The position numbers and the translations under genes were made by a program. The notes under the pieces are model-generated. The model ran no database searches. It saw nothing but the letters and a program-made list of their open reading frames with translations, and was not told where the DNA came from. This document shows positions 35,535-45,200 of a stretch of DNA of 64,000 bases, one piece after another. The stretch lies in assembly GCF_018736045.1 (NCBI RefSeq), contig NZ_CP076133.1, positions 1,984,001-2,048,000 on the forward strand, in the 5' to 3' direction. The stretch's first letter is position 1, and each line of letters opens with the position of its first letter. This DNA is from Flammeovirga yaeyamensis (GTDB lineage: Bacteria; Bacteroidota; Bacteroidia; Cytophagales; Flammeovirgaceae).

Positions 35535-36950
35535 CTATCTCGCCTCTTTAATGTTATTATTCTGCTTAAATGAAATTTCATCTATATAGAATAACGCTTG
35601 CTCCCCTTTAATGTCATCAGCACTCACCGAAATCTGAATTCTATCTCCTCCTTTTAAGGCTAAATCTGATGCCGCTTTTCTTTTGAAAGGAACTGTTACT
35701 TCTACCCACTTCCCTTTCTTCACGTCACTTAAGTTAACATTCACAGGTTTGAAAGGGTTCTGTAAGACAAAGGTTAATTTTTTGATGTCCGTCTTCTTAT
35801 CTATCCAAATTTTAAAGGTTAACTCATTTTCTCCTTTCGGTAAATCAAGTGATCCAAATGGCGAGAAAATCGACGATTTGTTTTTGATTTTCTTATCCAT
35901 TTTAAAGCGTAAGGCAAACGTTCCGTCAGAAGCCTTATCGTCTGATAATCTCCAAGGTTCTTTTCCTGGACACCACCAATTTACGCTTCTTCCTTGAAAA
36001 AAGAAGGGACCTTCAAAACCCAATGCATCAAAATGTGGACCCGTAGTTTCTTTTTGCCAGATTCTAACATAATCTACATAAAACTCTGCCGGTTCAGCCA
36101 AGTCTTCTTTGGTTGGTAAACCGTACCAAGAGAATACTTCCGAATTGATCCATAATTCTTGAGGAAACTGATGCATCCATTGGTTTTTCTCTTCCAATTC
36201 TGCTCGCGTGACATGTCGAACTAACTTTCCATCGATAAACGTTTTCATGTAGTCTTTGTCCCACTCAAAACCATACACATGGTAATCTTCTGCCAAACGA
36301 TATTCCATTACATCTTCAGCTTTGTACGTTTTGAACTCAGGATCTTTTTTGGCTTCCCAATTGATCACATTCGTTCTGTATTTACGTTCCAATGCTTCTG
36401 GCTTATTTTCTGGATTTCCGATGGGTAGTTTACCAAAGTTTTCGATCATATCGATTTCTGATTTATACCCTGTCGTCCAGAAAGCAGAGGTTACTGGGGA
36501 ATCGGCTACTTTACAACGAATCTCCATGTATCCATACTGAAAAAATGACTCACTCATAATACAAGCTTGAGTGATAGGATGACTCTTATCGAATTTATCT
36601 TTCGTCCCTCCGTAGAACACCCCATTGTTTTTCTCTTTGATGAATTCGAAATCGGGATCCCACTTACTTTGAATAACTAATTCGCCTTCTCTAACGTGAA
36701 CGTTCTCGGCAACGAATTGTCCTGGTGCACGACCTTTCCACTTTGATCTATAATCGCCATTCTCTCCCAAGATCCACCATTTCGATTTATCTAAAGTATT
36801 GCCATCAAACTCATCACTTAATGTTTCGTTGAAGATCCATTTTTCTTTATTATCAGGATCTGAAACCGGATTTTGAGCGAATAGTGAAGTGGTGGTGAGT
36901 GCCATTAGAGAGGCACCCACTTTAAATATATTTTTGATTGTTGATTTCAT
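35535..36950 (-). CDS. Secreted GH16 galactanase with FEGP module
   Basis: This is a 471-residue protein: signal peptide (about 1-26), GH16 domain (about 30-305) with intact catalytic motif E165-I-D167-M-I-E170, and one FEGP-type beta-sandwich (FEGPFFFQGRSVNWW to FYIDEISF). It closely resembles the GH16 at 32029 but lacks the T9SS tail, so it is probably periplasmic rather than surface-exported, which suggests the pair acts on long and short chains respectively. It starts 3 bp after the GH2 gene stop, a tight operon junction. Polymer specificity as for the other copy. Confidence 0.92.
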   Translation of the reverse strand: MKSTIKNIFKVGASLMALTTTSLFAQNPVSDPDNKEKWIFNETLSDEFDGNTLDKSKWWILGENGDYRSKWKGRAPGQFVAENVHVREGELVIQSKWDPDFEFIKEKNNGVFYGGTKDKFDKSHPITQACIMSESFFQYGYMEIRCKVADSPVTSAFWTTGYKSEIDMIENFGKLPIGNPENKPEALERKYRTNVINWEAKKDPEFKTYKAEDVMEYRLAEDYHVYGFEWDKDYMKTFIDGKLVRHVTRAELEEKNQWMHQFPQELWINSEVFSWYGLPTKEDLAEPAEFYVDYVRIWQKETTGPHFDALGFEGPFFFQGRSVNWWCPGKEPWRLSDDKASDGTFALRFKMDKKIKNKSSIFSPFGSLDLPKGENELTFKIWIDKKTDIKKLTFVLQNPFKPVNVNLSDVKKGKWVEVTVPFKRKAASDLALKGGDRIQISVSADDIKGEQALFYIDEISFKQNNNIKEAR

Positions 36951-36953
36951 TTC

Positions 36954-39524
36954 TTATTGTTCGATCGTATTCTTTTGATTGATATTGATAATTACCTGAT
37001 TGGAAATTAATTTTCCATCTTTAGTTCGGGCCGTTACTTTTAACTCCGTAGGCTTTTTAGTGGATTGTGCTACCATTAAACACTTACCGTTTACTGTAGC
37101 TACCGACTGATTTTTGAAGTTCGTAATCATTCTAGAATCGCCACAGTCAGTACCTAAGAATCGGTGTTCACCTTCTAACTCAAAGATAACCTCATCTTCC
37201 GAATATTTTACAGGTTTTCCCTTTTTATCGACCAACTGAGCTACAAAATGTACCACATCCGTATTATTGGCCAACATCGAAGATCTGTCTGGAGTAATCT
37301 CGATAGCATACGCCTCTCCAGCTGTTTCTAAGACAGTGGATGTAGATTTACCGTCTTTCTTACCTTTCGCGACAATCTTTCCTTTTTTGTATTTTACTGC
37401 CCACTTGTACGTATAATCTTCTTTATCTTTTAAGTATTGCTTGCCTAACGATTTCCCATTTTGGAACAACTCTACCTCCTCACAGTTAGAATATACTTCT
37501 ACAATTGTTTCGTCGCCTTGTTCATAATTCCAGTGAGGATTTACATCTTGCCATACTCTTGGTGCCAACTCCCAATAGCCTTTCTTCTTCTCTACTACTT
37601 TACCATTTTCATCTACTTTATAAATCGATTTTTTGGCTGTTTGAGAATACATAGTGATCACTGGAATATCGTCTCTCCAAAGTGCCTTAAACATATAATA
37701 AGAACCTCTTTCGAAACCTGCCAAATCCAATGGACCTTCGTTAGTTACTTTTAGTGGCCATTGATGTTGACGACGTTCGCCCATATAATCTACACCTGTC
37801 CACAAGAATAAACCAGGAATAAAATCTCTTTCTTTTACCGCTTTCCATTCGTAGTAACGAGGCACATTTTCCGTACCCATCATGGCTTTGTTAGGGTACG
37901 TTTCTTTAAAGTAATCGTACTTGTGTGGCTTGTAACTAAAACCAACTACATCCAATACATCGGTATAACCCGTTTCGAAACTTGATGTAGGTAAAATACA
38001 GTTCGCTGTTATGTAACGAGTTGTATCCATCTCCTTTGTCCAATCGGCAAGTATCTTAGCTGTCTCTCCAATCGTAAAAGTTTGCTCAGGGAAATTCTCC
38101 CAAAACGCTCTTACTTCCTCAGGAGTGTGAGGAGGAATTTCTGTTCTCCACAACGTCCAGTCCATTTTATCGTCCTTGTTCGTTTCCTTAAAGATACCTG
38201 TTGCACCACGGTTACCAGGGTACGTCCACTCAATTTCATTACCAATCGACCATTGGAAAATACTTGGGTGATTTCTACTCGCTCTCATCACATTTTTCAA
38301 ATCCGTTTCAGCCCAAACTTGGAAATGTTCAGAGTGACCTCTCGTAATATAATCTACATCCTTATCGTGCATATTGAAACGCTTGTCTTTTGGCAAATCC
38401 CACTCATCATAAAACTCGTTTTGTAACAAGAATCCCATCTCATCGCAAAGGTCTAAGAATTCGTCTGATGCTGGATTATGTGCCGAACGAATTGCGTTAC
38501 ATCCGCCATCTTTCAATTTTTGTAACCTTCTTCTCCACACGTCTTTTGGTACAGCTGTACCCACAAGACCCGCATCGTGGTGAAGACAAACACCTTTAAT
38601 TTTAATGTTTTTACCGTTCAAGAAAAAGCCTTTGTCTTTATCAAATACTGTGGTTCTGAAACCAAATGTGGTAAATCTTTCCTCTAGAACTTCATCTCCT
38701 CTTTTTACAATAGTTTTTGCTTTGTACAAATTCGGATCATCCACATCCCAAAGTGCAGGATTTTTTACTTCTAAAGACTGAACAATTTGTCCTTTCGCTT
38801 TCGCTGATAATTCAATCTTAGAGGATGTTGTTTTGACTACCTCATTCTTTGCATTCAAAATCTCTGTAATCACCTCGGCAGAAGACGTCTTATCATAATC
38901 ATTTTTGATATCGATTTGAAGCTGAACCGTTGCACTTTCTTTTTCTACTTTTGGTGTCGTTGCAAAAATGCCCCAAACCGGAATATGCATTTTGTCGACC
39001 ACTAAAATCTCAACATTTCTATAAATACCCGAACCTGTATACCATCTAGAATCGGCATATCGGCTATGATCTACTCGAACAGAAAATCTATTTTCTTGTC
39101 CCTTCGGTGATAAAAGGTGAGATAAATCGTAGTAGATAGGTGCGTATCCATAAGGGTGATTTCCGATCTTCATTCCGTTAATCCAGAAGTCGGCATTGTT
39201 GTACACCCCATCAAAAATGATGTAACACTTTTGATGATCTTCGATAGGCGTATCAAAAATTTTAGAGTACCAACCTATCCCTCCTGGAGAAAATGCTGTA
39301 CATCCTTCCAAATCTTCAGAAAAATCCAGCTCGATCGACCAGTCATGTGGTAGATCTAATTTCCTCCATTCTTTGGGAGAGTATGTAGTTAACGCGTATT
39401 CAGGTTGATCTGATAAAGTGAAATACCAATCATCATTAAAGCTTTGTAAGTTCTTGTTTTGTGCAAGACCTACTAGGCTAAATAAAAAGTATAAAATTGG
39501 TAAAATGATAATCTTTTTCTTCAT
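36954..39524 (-). CDS. GH2 beta-galactosidase-like exo-enzyme
   Basis: The 856-residue reading starts at the ATG at 39524, giving a normal signal peptide (MKKKIIILPILYFLFSLVGLAQ); a longer frame adds 19 unlikely residues. The domain order is that of GH2: sugar-binding domain (WRKLDLPHDWSIEL), Ig-like domain, TIM barrel with acid/base Glu in WSIGNEIEW (E430) and nucleophile Glu in MMGTENVPRY (E552), then C-terminal Ig-like domains (DUF4982-type region). It should remove beta-linked galactose from the non-reducing end of oligosaccharides in the periplasm. Other GH2 activities such as beta-glucuronidase are possible, but the locus favours galactose. Confidence 0.92.
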   Translation of the reverse strand: MKKKIIILPILYFLFSLVGLAQNKNLQSFNDDWYFTLSDQPEYALTTYSPKEWRKLDLPHDWSIELDFSEDLEGCTAFSPGGIGWYSKIFDTPIEDHQKCYIIFDGVYNNADFWINGMKIGNHPYGYAPIYYDLSHLLSPKGQENRFSVRVDHSRYADSRWYTGSGIYRNVEILVVDKMHIPVWGIFATTPKVEKESATVQLQIDIKNDYDKTSSAEVITEILNAKNEVVKTTSSKIELSAKAKGQIVQSLEVKNPALWDVDDPNLYKAKTIVKRGDEVLEERFTTFGFRTTVFDKDKGFFLNGKNIKIKGVCLHHDAGLVGTAVPKDVWRRRLQKLKDGGCNAIRSAHNPASDEFLDLCDEMGFLLQNEFYDEWDLPKDKRFNMHDKDVDYITRGHSEHFQVWAETDLKNVMRASRNHPSIFQWSIGNEIEWTYPGNRGATGIFKETNKDDKMDWTLWRTEIPPHTPEEVRAFWENFPEQTFTIGETAKILADWTKEMDTTRYITANCILPTSSFETGYTDVLDVVGFSYKPHKYDYFKETYPNKAMMGTENVPRYYEWKAVKERDFIPGLFLWTGVDYMGERRQHQWPLKVTNEGPLDLAGFERGSYYMFKALWRDDIPVITMYSQTAKKSIYKVDENGKVVEKKKGYWELAPRVWQDVNPHWNYEQGDETIVEVYSNCEEVELFQNGKSLGKQYLKDKEDYTYKWAVKYKKGKIVAKGKKDGKSTSTVLETAGEAYAIEITPDRSSMLANNTDVVHFVAQLVDKKGKPVKYSEDEVIFELEGEHRFLGTDCGDSRMITNFKNQSVATVNGKCLMVAQSTKKPTELKVTARTKDGKLISNQVIININQKNTIEQ

Positions 39525-39614
39525 TTCAATTTCTTTAAGTTGTATCAAATTGTTTGTTGCGTGAATGCACCCTAAATGCATAGTGTAAAATTAGAGCAAA
39601 CTGTACGGGGCAAC

Positions 39615-39641
39615 GTGACTCTCAGAAAATGAAATGTGACT
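39615..39641 (-). promoter_or_regulatory. Direct AGTCAC repeats upstream of the GH2 gene
   Basis: On the minus strand the hexamer AGTCAC occurs twice, its plus-strand complement GTGACT starting at 39615 and 39636, exactly 21 bp apart. They lie 91-117 bp before the GH2 start, inside a 243-bp gap (39525-39767) with no ORF. Two-turn spacing suits an AraC-type dimer. Candidate site only. Confidence 0.4.
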
Positions 39642-39767
39642 GATTTACATTTTTACCTATGTTACTATACGTTCAAACGCAGATATACAAAATCAGTAAA
39701 TTGCGATTTATAAAACTCTAGGAATGAATTAATTGATATAAATTAAAAATTCACCTACCGATAAAAG

Positions 39768-42002
39768 TTACTTTAAGCTTACTTGTACATACCTCACCTC
39801 CAAAGGTTGCATCACAAAGTTAGCTTTAGATGAAGTCCCTTCAATGATGTTTTTAATCTTCATTTTCTTTGAAGATTTAATATTGATTTCTTTCTCAGAG
39901 TGCCCCACATTCACAATAGAAAAGATCGCTTGGTCTTCATTTACTTGATGATATCTCCAAATACAACTTTGGTTGGACAATTCGCTTTGTTCTTGTACAT
40001 CAAATGGCTTTTTGATTGTAACACTTGCCAAGGCTTGCTTCCTAAACTCTTTCAAATCATCTACAAAAACAATCGAAGATCCTTTTAGAGGAGAGAGTTT
40101 TCGACCATATTCATCCGTCAGAATACTTTCTTTATCCATTACAATTTTACCGCCTTTATCGATGTAACTTTGCAAAGCATCTCTTTCTTCTTTGGTTACA
40201 TTCGGAGTTTTTCGAATAAGGATCACATCCCATTGATTATGATTTTGCTCTTCTAAAATTCCTTTGGTGGCAAAACCAATGGGGAAGCCATCGAACAATA
40301 CACTTTCGTAAGTCGCAAACACATCGTCCATATACAATTTTACGTTAATAGCCGAAGTTTCCGACTGAAAAACTCTGATGGGTTTTCTTTGTTTCTGAAG
40401 GGCAGCAATGGATGCTCCGTTGGCATTTAAATCGGCAAAAGTCAATGTAATTTCGTTAAGCACTGAAGGCATCTGAGTGATCGATGCAGCATATCCTTTT
40501 GCTTCTTTTCGTAACGATCCGTCCAATCCTCTAGGCCAAAACCAAGTTTGTACGGCATTCATTCCGAAAGTGGTTGCCAACCAATAGGTGGCTCTAGCAT
40601 ACTCCGGTTTTAAGTACAAATCTCTAAATCGGATCGTCGAAATAAAATGGCACTCCGAATTGAACATCACTTTCTCTGGGGAAACGGATTTCATAAAATC
40701 GTAGCTCATGCATAATTGTCGGAAATCAAAATAGTAACGTGCTTTCCAAGGTTCTGCTTTTTTGTTCCACATATCACTATAGGTCGCCCCTGCATCATTT
40801 CCTATAATTGAAGTCAGACGAGTCATGTATTCTAAGTCGATACCGTGTGTTCTACCGTTATTGGTAAACAGATGAGGCATCACTTTTATATGTGTTTTGG
40901 CGGTTGGATCGTAGTGTGTGATTTCATCATTTAAGAACTTAAACCACTCATTTCCTCTAATTTGATTAAATCGACACCAATCGTACCACTGTGCTGTTCC
41001 TAGTAACTTCTCATCGATGGGAACTTCAATCGTCACCTCATCAAAAGAAGTGAAATTGCTTCCCCAAACCGCATTTAATTGATCTATATGCTGATGCTTC
41101 TCCTTGAGATATTCCTTAAATTTCTGATGCGTAAACGTTGAAACTGCTCCTGTATCCCACTCTCCTTTTTTTGTATGCCAATGTGGTTCGTTCACCAACA
41201 TATAGCCTAACTGACTGTACTTTTTTCCTTGAATCTGTGGGACTGTATTCTTAAAAAGTAAGTCCAATAATTTCTTTGTTTCTGGGTGATCGATATCGTA
41301 ATCAAAATACCTTCTTTTACCAATTGATGTCTCCGGATATTGCTTCGTAAACCACTTTGGTGGATTTTTATGATTGATAAAAACAAAGCCTGCAGTTTTA
41401 CTTAGCTTATTCTCAATTTCACTTACTAATTTAGGCTTCAAATCTCCCTTCGAGTCAGTGATGTAAGCCGTCGACATAAACAATCCATCTAACTGCCCAT
41501 GATAGTCAGTAGTAAATTTATCCGAAGGTTTCCAAGAATAATCGGCTAAGAATACGGGTTGGTTTTTATATAAAATATCGTTCTCTTTTATTTCTAAATT
41601 GGCCCAATCGATCGCTACCGACTTTTGCTTTTTAATCTCTCCTTTTAATGCTTTTTGTAAGGATAATTGGGCTTCCTCGAGCATCATCAAAATCTCTTTT
41701 TCTTCTCGCATAGGTAGTTCAATAGCCACCTGATCTGCAGAATCCCTGTAGGTTTTTACCTTCTTAAATAACTCTGTATTTTTTTTAATGTTCATTCGAT
41801 CCCAATCGGCAAATCGATAACAAATTTCGGCTGTTCTTAAGGTAGTTTGCTCCTTGTAAACATCAATGCCTTTTTTCTTTGCTTTTTGAATGAGTGTTGA
41901 CAGTGCTTTCTTCTCTTTCTGAAAGTTTTTCTCAAATGTTTGGGCGTGTATGCCTGTAAATAAGAAGGTGATAAAGATGAGTAGTGGTAGTTTTTTTGTC
42001 AT
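39768..42002 (-). CDS. GH42-like beta-galactosidase-fold enzyme, clan GH-A
   Basis: This is a 744-residue secreted protein (signal MTKKLPLLIFITFLFTGIHAQ). A helical N-terminal extension (about 22-135) precedes a TIM barrel with the acid/base Glu in LVNEPHW (E272) and the nucleophile Glu in MFNSECHF (E450). A flavodoxin-like domain follows (about 540-650, WDVILIRKTPNVTKEERDALQSYIDKGGKIV), as in the trimerisation domain of GH42, then a short C-terminal beta domain. It looks like a distant GH42 relative; some such enzymes act on carrageenan or agar oligosaccharides. It is the first gene of the minus-strand enzyme block. Family is fairly sure, bond specificity is not. Confidence 0.8.
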   Translation of the reverse strand: MTKKLPLLIFITFLFTGIHAQTFEKNFQKEKKALSTLIQKAKKKGIDVYKEQTTLRTAEICYRFADWDRMNIKKNTELFKKVKTYRDSADQVAIELPMREEKEILMMLEEAQLSLQKALKGEIKKQKSVAIDWANLEIKENDILYKNQPVFLADYSWKPSDKFTTDYHGQLDGLFMSTAYITDSKGDLKPKLVSEIENKLSKTAGFVFINHKNPPKWFTKQYPETSIGKRRYFDYDIDHPETKKLLDLLFKNTVPQIQGKKYSQLGYMLVNEPHWHTKKGEWDTGAVSTFTHQKFKEYLKEKHQHIDQLNAVWGSNFTSFDEVTIEVPIDEKLLGTAQWYDWCRFNQIRGNEWFKFLNDEITHYDPTAKTHIKVMPHLFTNNGRTHGIDLEYMTRLTSIIGNDAGATYSDMWNKKAEPWKARYYFDFRQLCMSYDFMKSVSPEKVMFNSECHFISTIRFRDLYLKPEYARATYWLATTFGMNAVQTWFWPRGLDGSLRKEAKGYAASITQMPSVLNEITLTFADLNANGASIAALQKQRKPIRVFQSETSAINVKLYMDDVFATYESVLFDGFPIGFATKGILEEQNHNQWDVILIRKTPNVTKEERDALQSYIDKGGKIVMDKESILTDEYGRKLSPLKGSSIVFVDDLKEFRKQALASVTIKKPFDVQEQSELSNQSCIWRYHQVNEDQAIFSIVNVGHSEKEINIKSSKKMKIKNIIEGTSSKANFVMQPLEVRYVQVSLK

Positions 42003-42103
42003 TTTAGTAAGTTATTTAATAGATCTATTTATTCAAAAATTGGGGCTGTATATACCCATAAGATTCCTTCCACAAATTAGACATTGGAGTTCCCCTTAGA
42101 TTT

Positions 42104-42230
42104 CCCATGGTTGAAACCATGGGCTGGGGATAATCTTTATCAAAAAGACTGAAGTCTTATTGATTTTTCTCAAAATAATTTGATAACTATTCATACTTTG
42201 AGTTTATCTCTAGCCCACGGTTTCTTGGGG
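42104..42230. repeat. Palindrome cluster between GH42-like and large sulfatase genes
   Basis: A perfect 7-bp stem CCCATGG / CCATGGG around TTGAAA (42104-42123), with the same core as hairpins A and B, is followed by AAGACT-GA-AGTCTT (42145-42158) and a partly matching AGCCCACGG-TTTC segment (42212-42224). The cluster fills most of the 264-bp gap 42003-42266 and appears non-coding. Confidence 0.6.
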
Positions 42231-42266
42231 TTTCGGGTTTATACAGCCCTTATTTAATCACTATGA

Positions 42267-45200
42267 TTATTTTACATGCACTTTATTCGATATTACTTTC
42301 CCATTGCTTAATTGCAAGTTGAAAATATAAATACCTTTTGGAAGTGCGTTCACATCAACCTTCACACCATCTCCTTGATGATCAATTGTTTTTACTAATT
42401 GACCTAGGCTATTGAAGATACTTACCGATTCGATGTTTGGTCCTACCACATTTACTTCATGTTGTGCTGGATTAGGGAAGATCTTGATGTTCAATCTATC
42501 CAATTCTGCACTTGTAGGTGCATCACTTTCTACCGTAATCATGTCTTCCATTAATTTGGTGTCATCACCCGCTTCGTTGCTTACTTTTAAGCTCACATCG
42601 TACTGACCAACTTCGGTATACGTATGCTTCGGATTTTGCTCTTCTGATGTATTGCCATCACCAAAGTTCCAGAACCAAGAAACAATCTCACCAATAGACA
42701 GGTCGGTAAACTGAACGGTTAATTCTCCTTTGCCTGTTGTTGGATCTGCTTCAAAATCGGCAATAGGAGCTTCTAGTGGTTCTTCAATAACAGTCACAAA
42801 GTTTTCTTTGGTTTCTGTAGATTCTCCACCTGCATTTTGTACCGTTAATGTTACCGTATACTCACCCAATGCGGCATAGGTATGTGTTGGGTTTTGAACT
42901 TCTGATGTATTACCATCGCCAAAGTCCCATGCCCATGATGTTGGCGTTTCTGTTGATTCGTCTGTGAAGCGAACCGGATCTCCTAAAATCGCTTCCTCCG
43001 TATTTACTGAGAATGCTGCTGTAGGAGCTGGAATCTGATTGACCGTTATCAAATCTTCTTTTACGATTTCGTTGCCTCCATCTGCATTTTGGGCCATCAG
43101 TTTTACAGTATAGGTTCCTACTTCTGTATAAATATGTGTGGGATTTTGCTCATTAGAAGTCGACTCGTCGCCAAAGTCCCAAGCCCAAGATGTTGGTGTA
43201 TTGGTCGACTGATCTGTGAATTGAACGGTCAAAGGCACTGTACCTGAGGTAACGTCTGTTGTGAAGTCTGAAACTACTGGATTACCTGCAATTACATACG
43301 CTTCTTTCGTTTCTGTCGATTCTCCAGTTACGTTTTTCGTTGTCAGCTGTACTGTATATTCTCCAGCAGTTTCATAGGTATGGAAAGGATTCTTTTCTGT
43401 TGATGTATTGCCATCTCCAAAATCCCAAGCCCATTCTGTTGGATCATTTTCTGATAAATCAGTGAACCTCACCACCAACGGTAATTCGCCAGTTGTTCTA
43501 TTTACCTCAAAATCTGATACAGGTGCATAAATCATTTTTTCCAACTGAACAACCATTGTTTTATGCTCCTCAGTCGTAATATATTGACCAGTTACTTCTT
43601 TAAAATCTGCCAATGACACTTTGTAATCGATCACCGTACCCACACTAAATCCTTGGAATACGGTTAAACCTCTCACGTCAGAAAGTTGTGTCTGAGACTC
43701 GTTTAAGATTACCGTTGCACCTTGTACAATCTGTCCGTCTAAATCTGTTACTTCAACCATGAAATCAGATGTTTTTTCTTTCATGACCACATTTACGGAT
43801 ACGTCATCATTTTCTACGGTAAATGCAGAAGTGATGGTGTTGTAACCGTCTTTCATCACAGTAAATACTTTGTTAGAAACAGCAGAGATCATTAATTCTG
43901 CTTCGCCTAACATGTCTGTCATCAAGTTGTCGAAATTCGAAGTTGATATTTCCGCTCCATCAACCGCTTGGTCTTCTTCATCTTTTACAGTGATTGTGAC
44001 CGTTTTCTCCTCTTCAGGAACGTATTCGCTTAATGGAGTCACTTTAAAATCATCAACATACATTGTTCCTGTACCAACCGTGTATTTATTGAAACGAAGT
44101 CCAACCCATTCCAAAACAATATCGTCTCCTGCAGGTAAAGTCTGATTTTGCATAACCGTTACCCACTGATTCTTAGGTAGCTCATCTAAAGCAATTAAAT
44201 CTGTTTGTGCATTGCTCACATCGTACTTATATACCGTGGCGATATTGTCTAAAGTACAGTTTTCGTCGATCCAAACTTTCATGCTAATCACATAATCCTC
44301 TGGCATTACTTTAGGCTGTTGGATAGATGTTTTAGGCGATAAGTTTTTGTTACCTGTTGCAATCACTTCATCGACTACTGCTTTGATACTGTAGTTTCCT
44401 CCCCAAGATTTTTCGTCTGTGAAAGTGTATACTCCAGAAGTATTCGACCACTCACTTTGTTGCTCTTCGAAACCGTAATTACATGAGTTCAAAAATGCTG
44501 ATGGGTTAGAAACACATCCTTCTTCTTCTCCTCCATCTTCGATATCGTTTGGATCGATAATGCGAATATCGTCGATATAAAGCGTGGCATGATCGCCCGT
44601 ATTTCCGGTTTGTACTTGTAGGTTTACTCTCAAGTCTTCACGAATTGTACCCGCTTTGAAAACTGTTTTTAGTGTTACCCACTCGCCTTCTGCAATAGAA
44701 GAAATATCGAAGTTAACGGCTGTAGAAATGTTGATCAAACGGATGGTGTTGATCGTGCTGCCTTCTTCTTTATAGACTTTCATTGAGAACTCTAAGTCTT
44801 TATCATTTGGCAATGGAGCCGATAATTTCTCCAAATACGTACTTTGGTTTGCACTTAATGGGGCATCGTGAGTGAAACGCATCACACGTTTTCCATGAGG
44901 TGCACCATTCATCTCTACAATTGAGAATGCTTGCGCACTGATCCAATCCACACGAGTTTTCGTACCGTCTCCATTTAGATCCAATAATGTTGGACCTTCG
45001 AAACTATGTAAATGAGAATTGACTAAGTTGATGTCTCCTTCTGCATTTGGAACATCTTTAGCCACTTCTGTCTCCTCTCCGCCGTTATCCGATTCGAATT
45101 TAATAAGTTCGATATCATCGATAAAGAAGTATTCTTCAGTTCCCGATGGGTTCAAATCAGATTCTCTCACACGAATGGTGATCTGACCATTACTTGGGTC

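Noticed and set aside
32029-36950. Calling the GH16 enzymes kappa-carrageenases
   Set aside because: The catalytic motif fits any beta-bulge-type GH16, but the flanking motifs (KGRAPGQF, GYMEIRCKAADG) do not match the kappa-carrageenase sequence I recall; only a galactanase call is supported.
39525-39581. Upstream start for the GH2 gene
   Set aside because: It would add 19 residues ahead of a normal signal peptide; the ATG at 39524 fits better.
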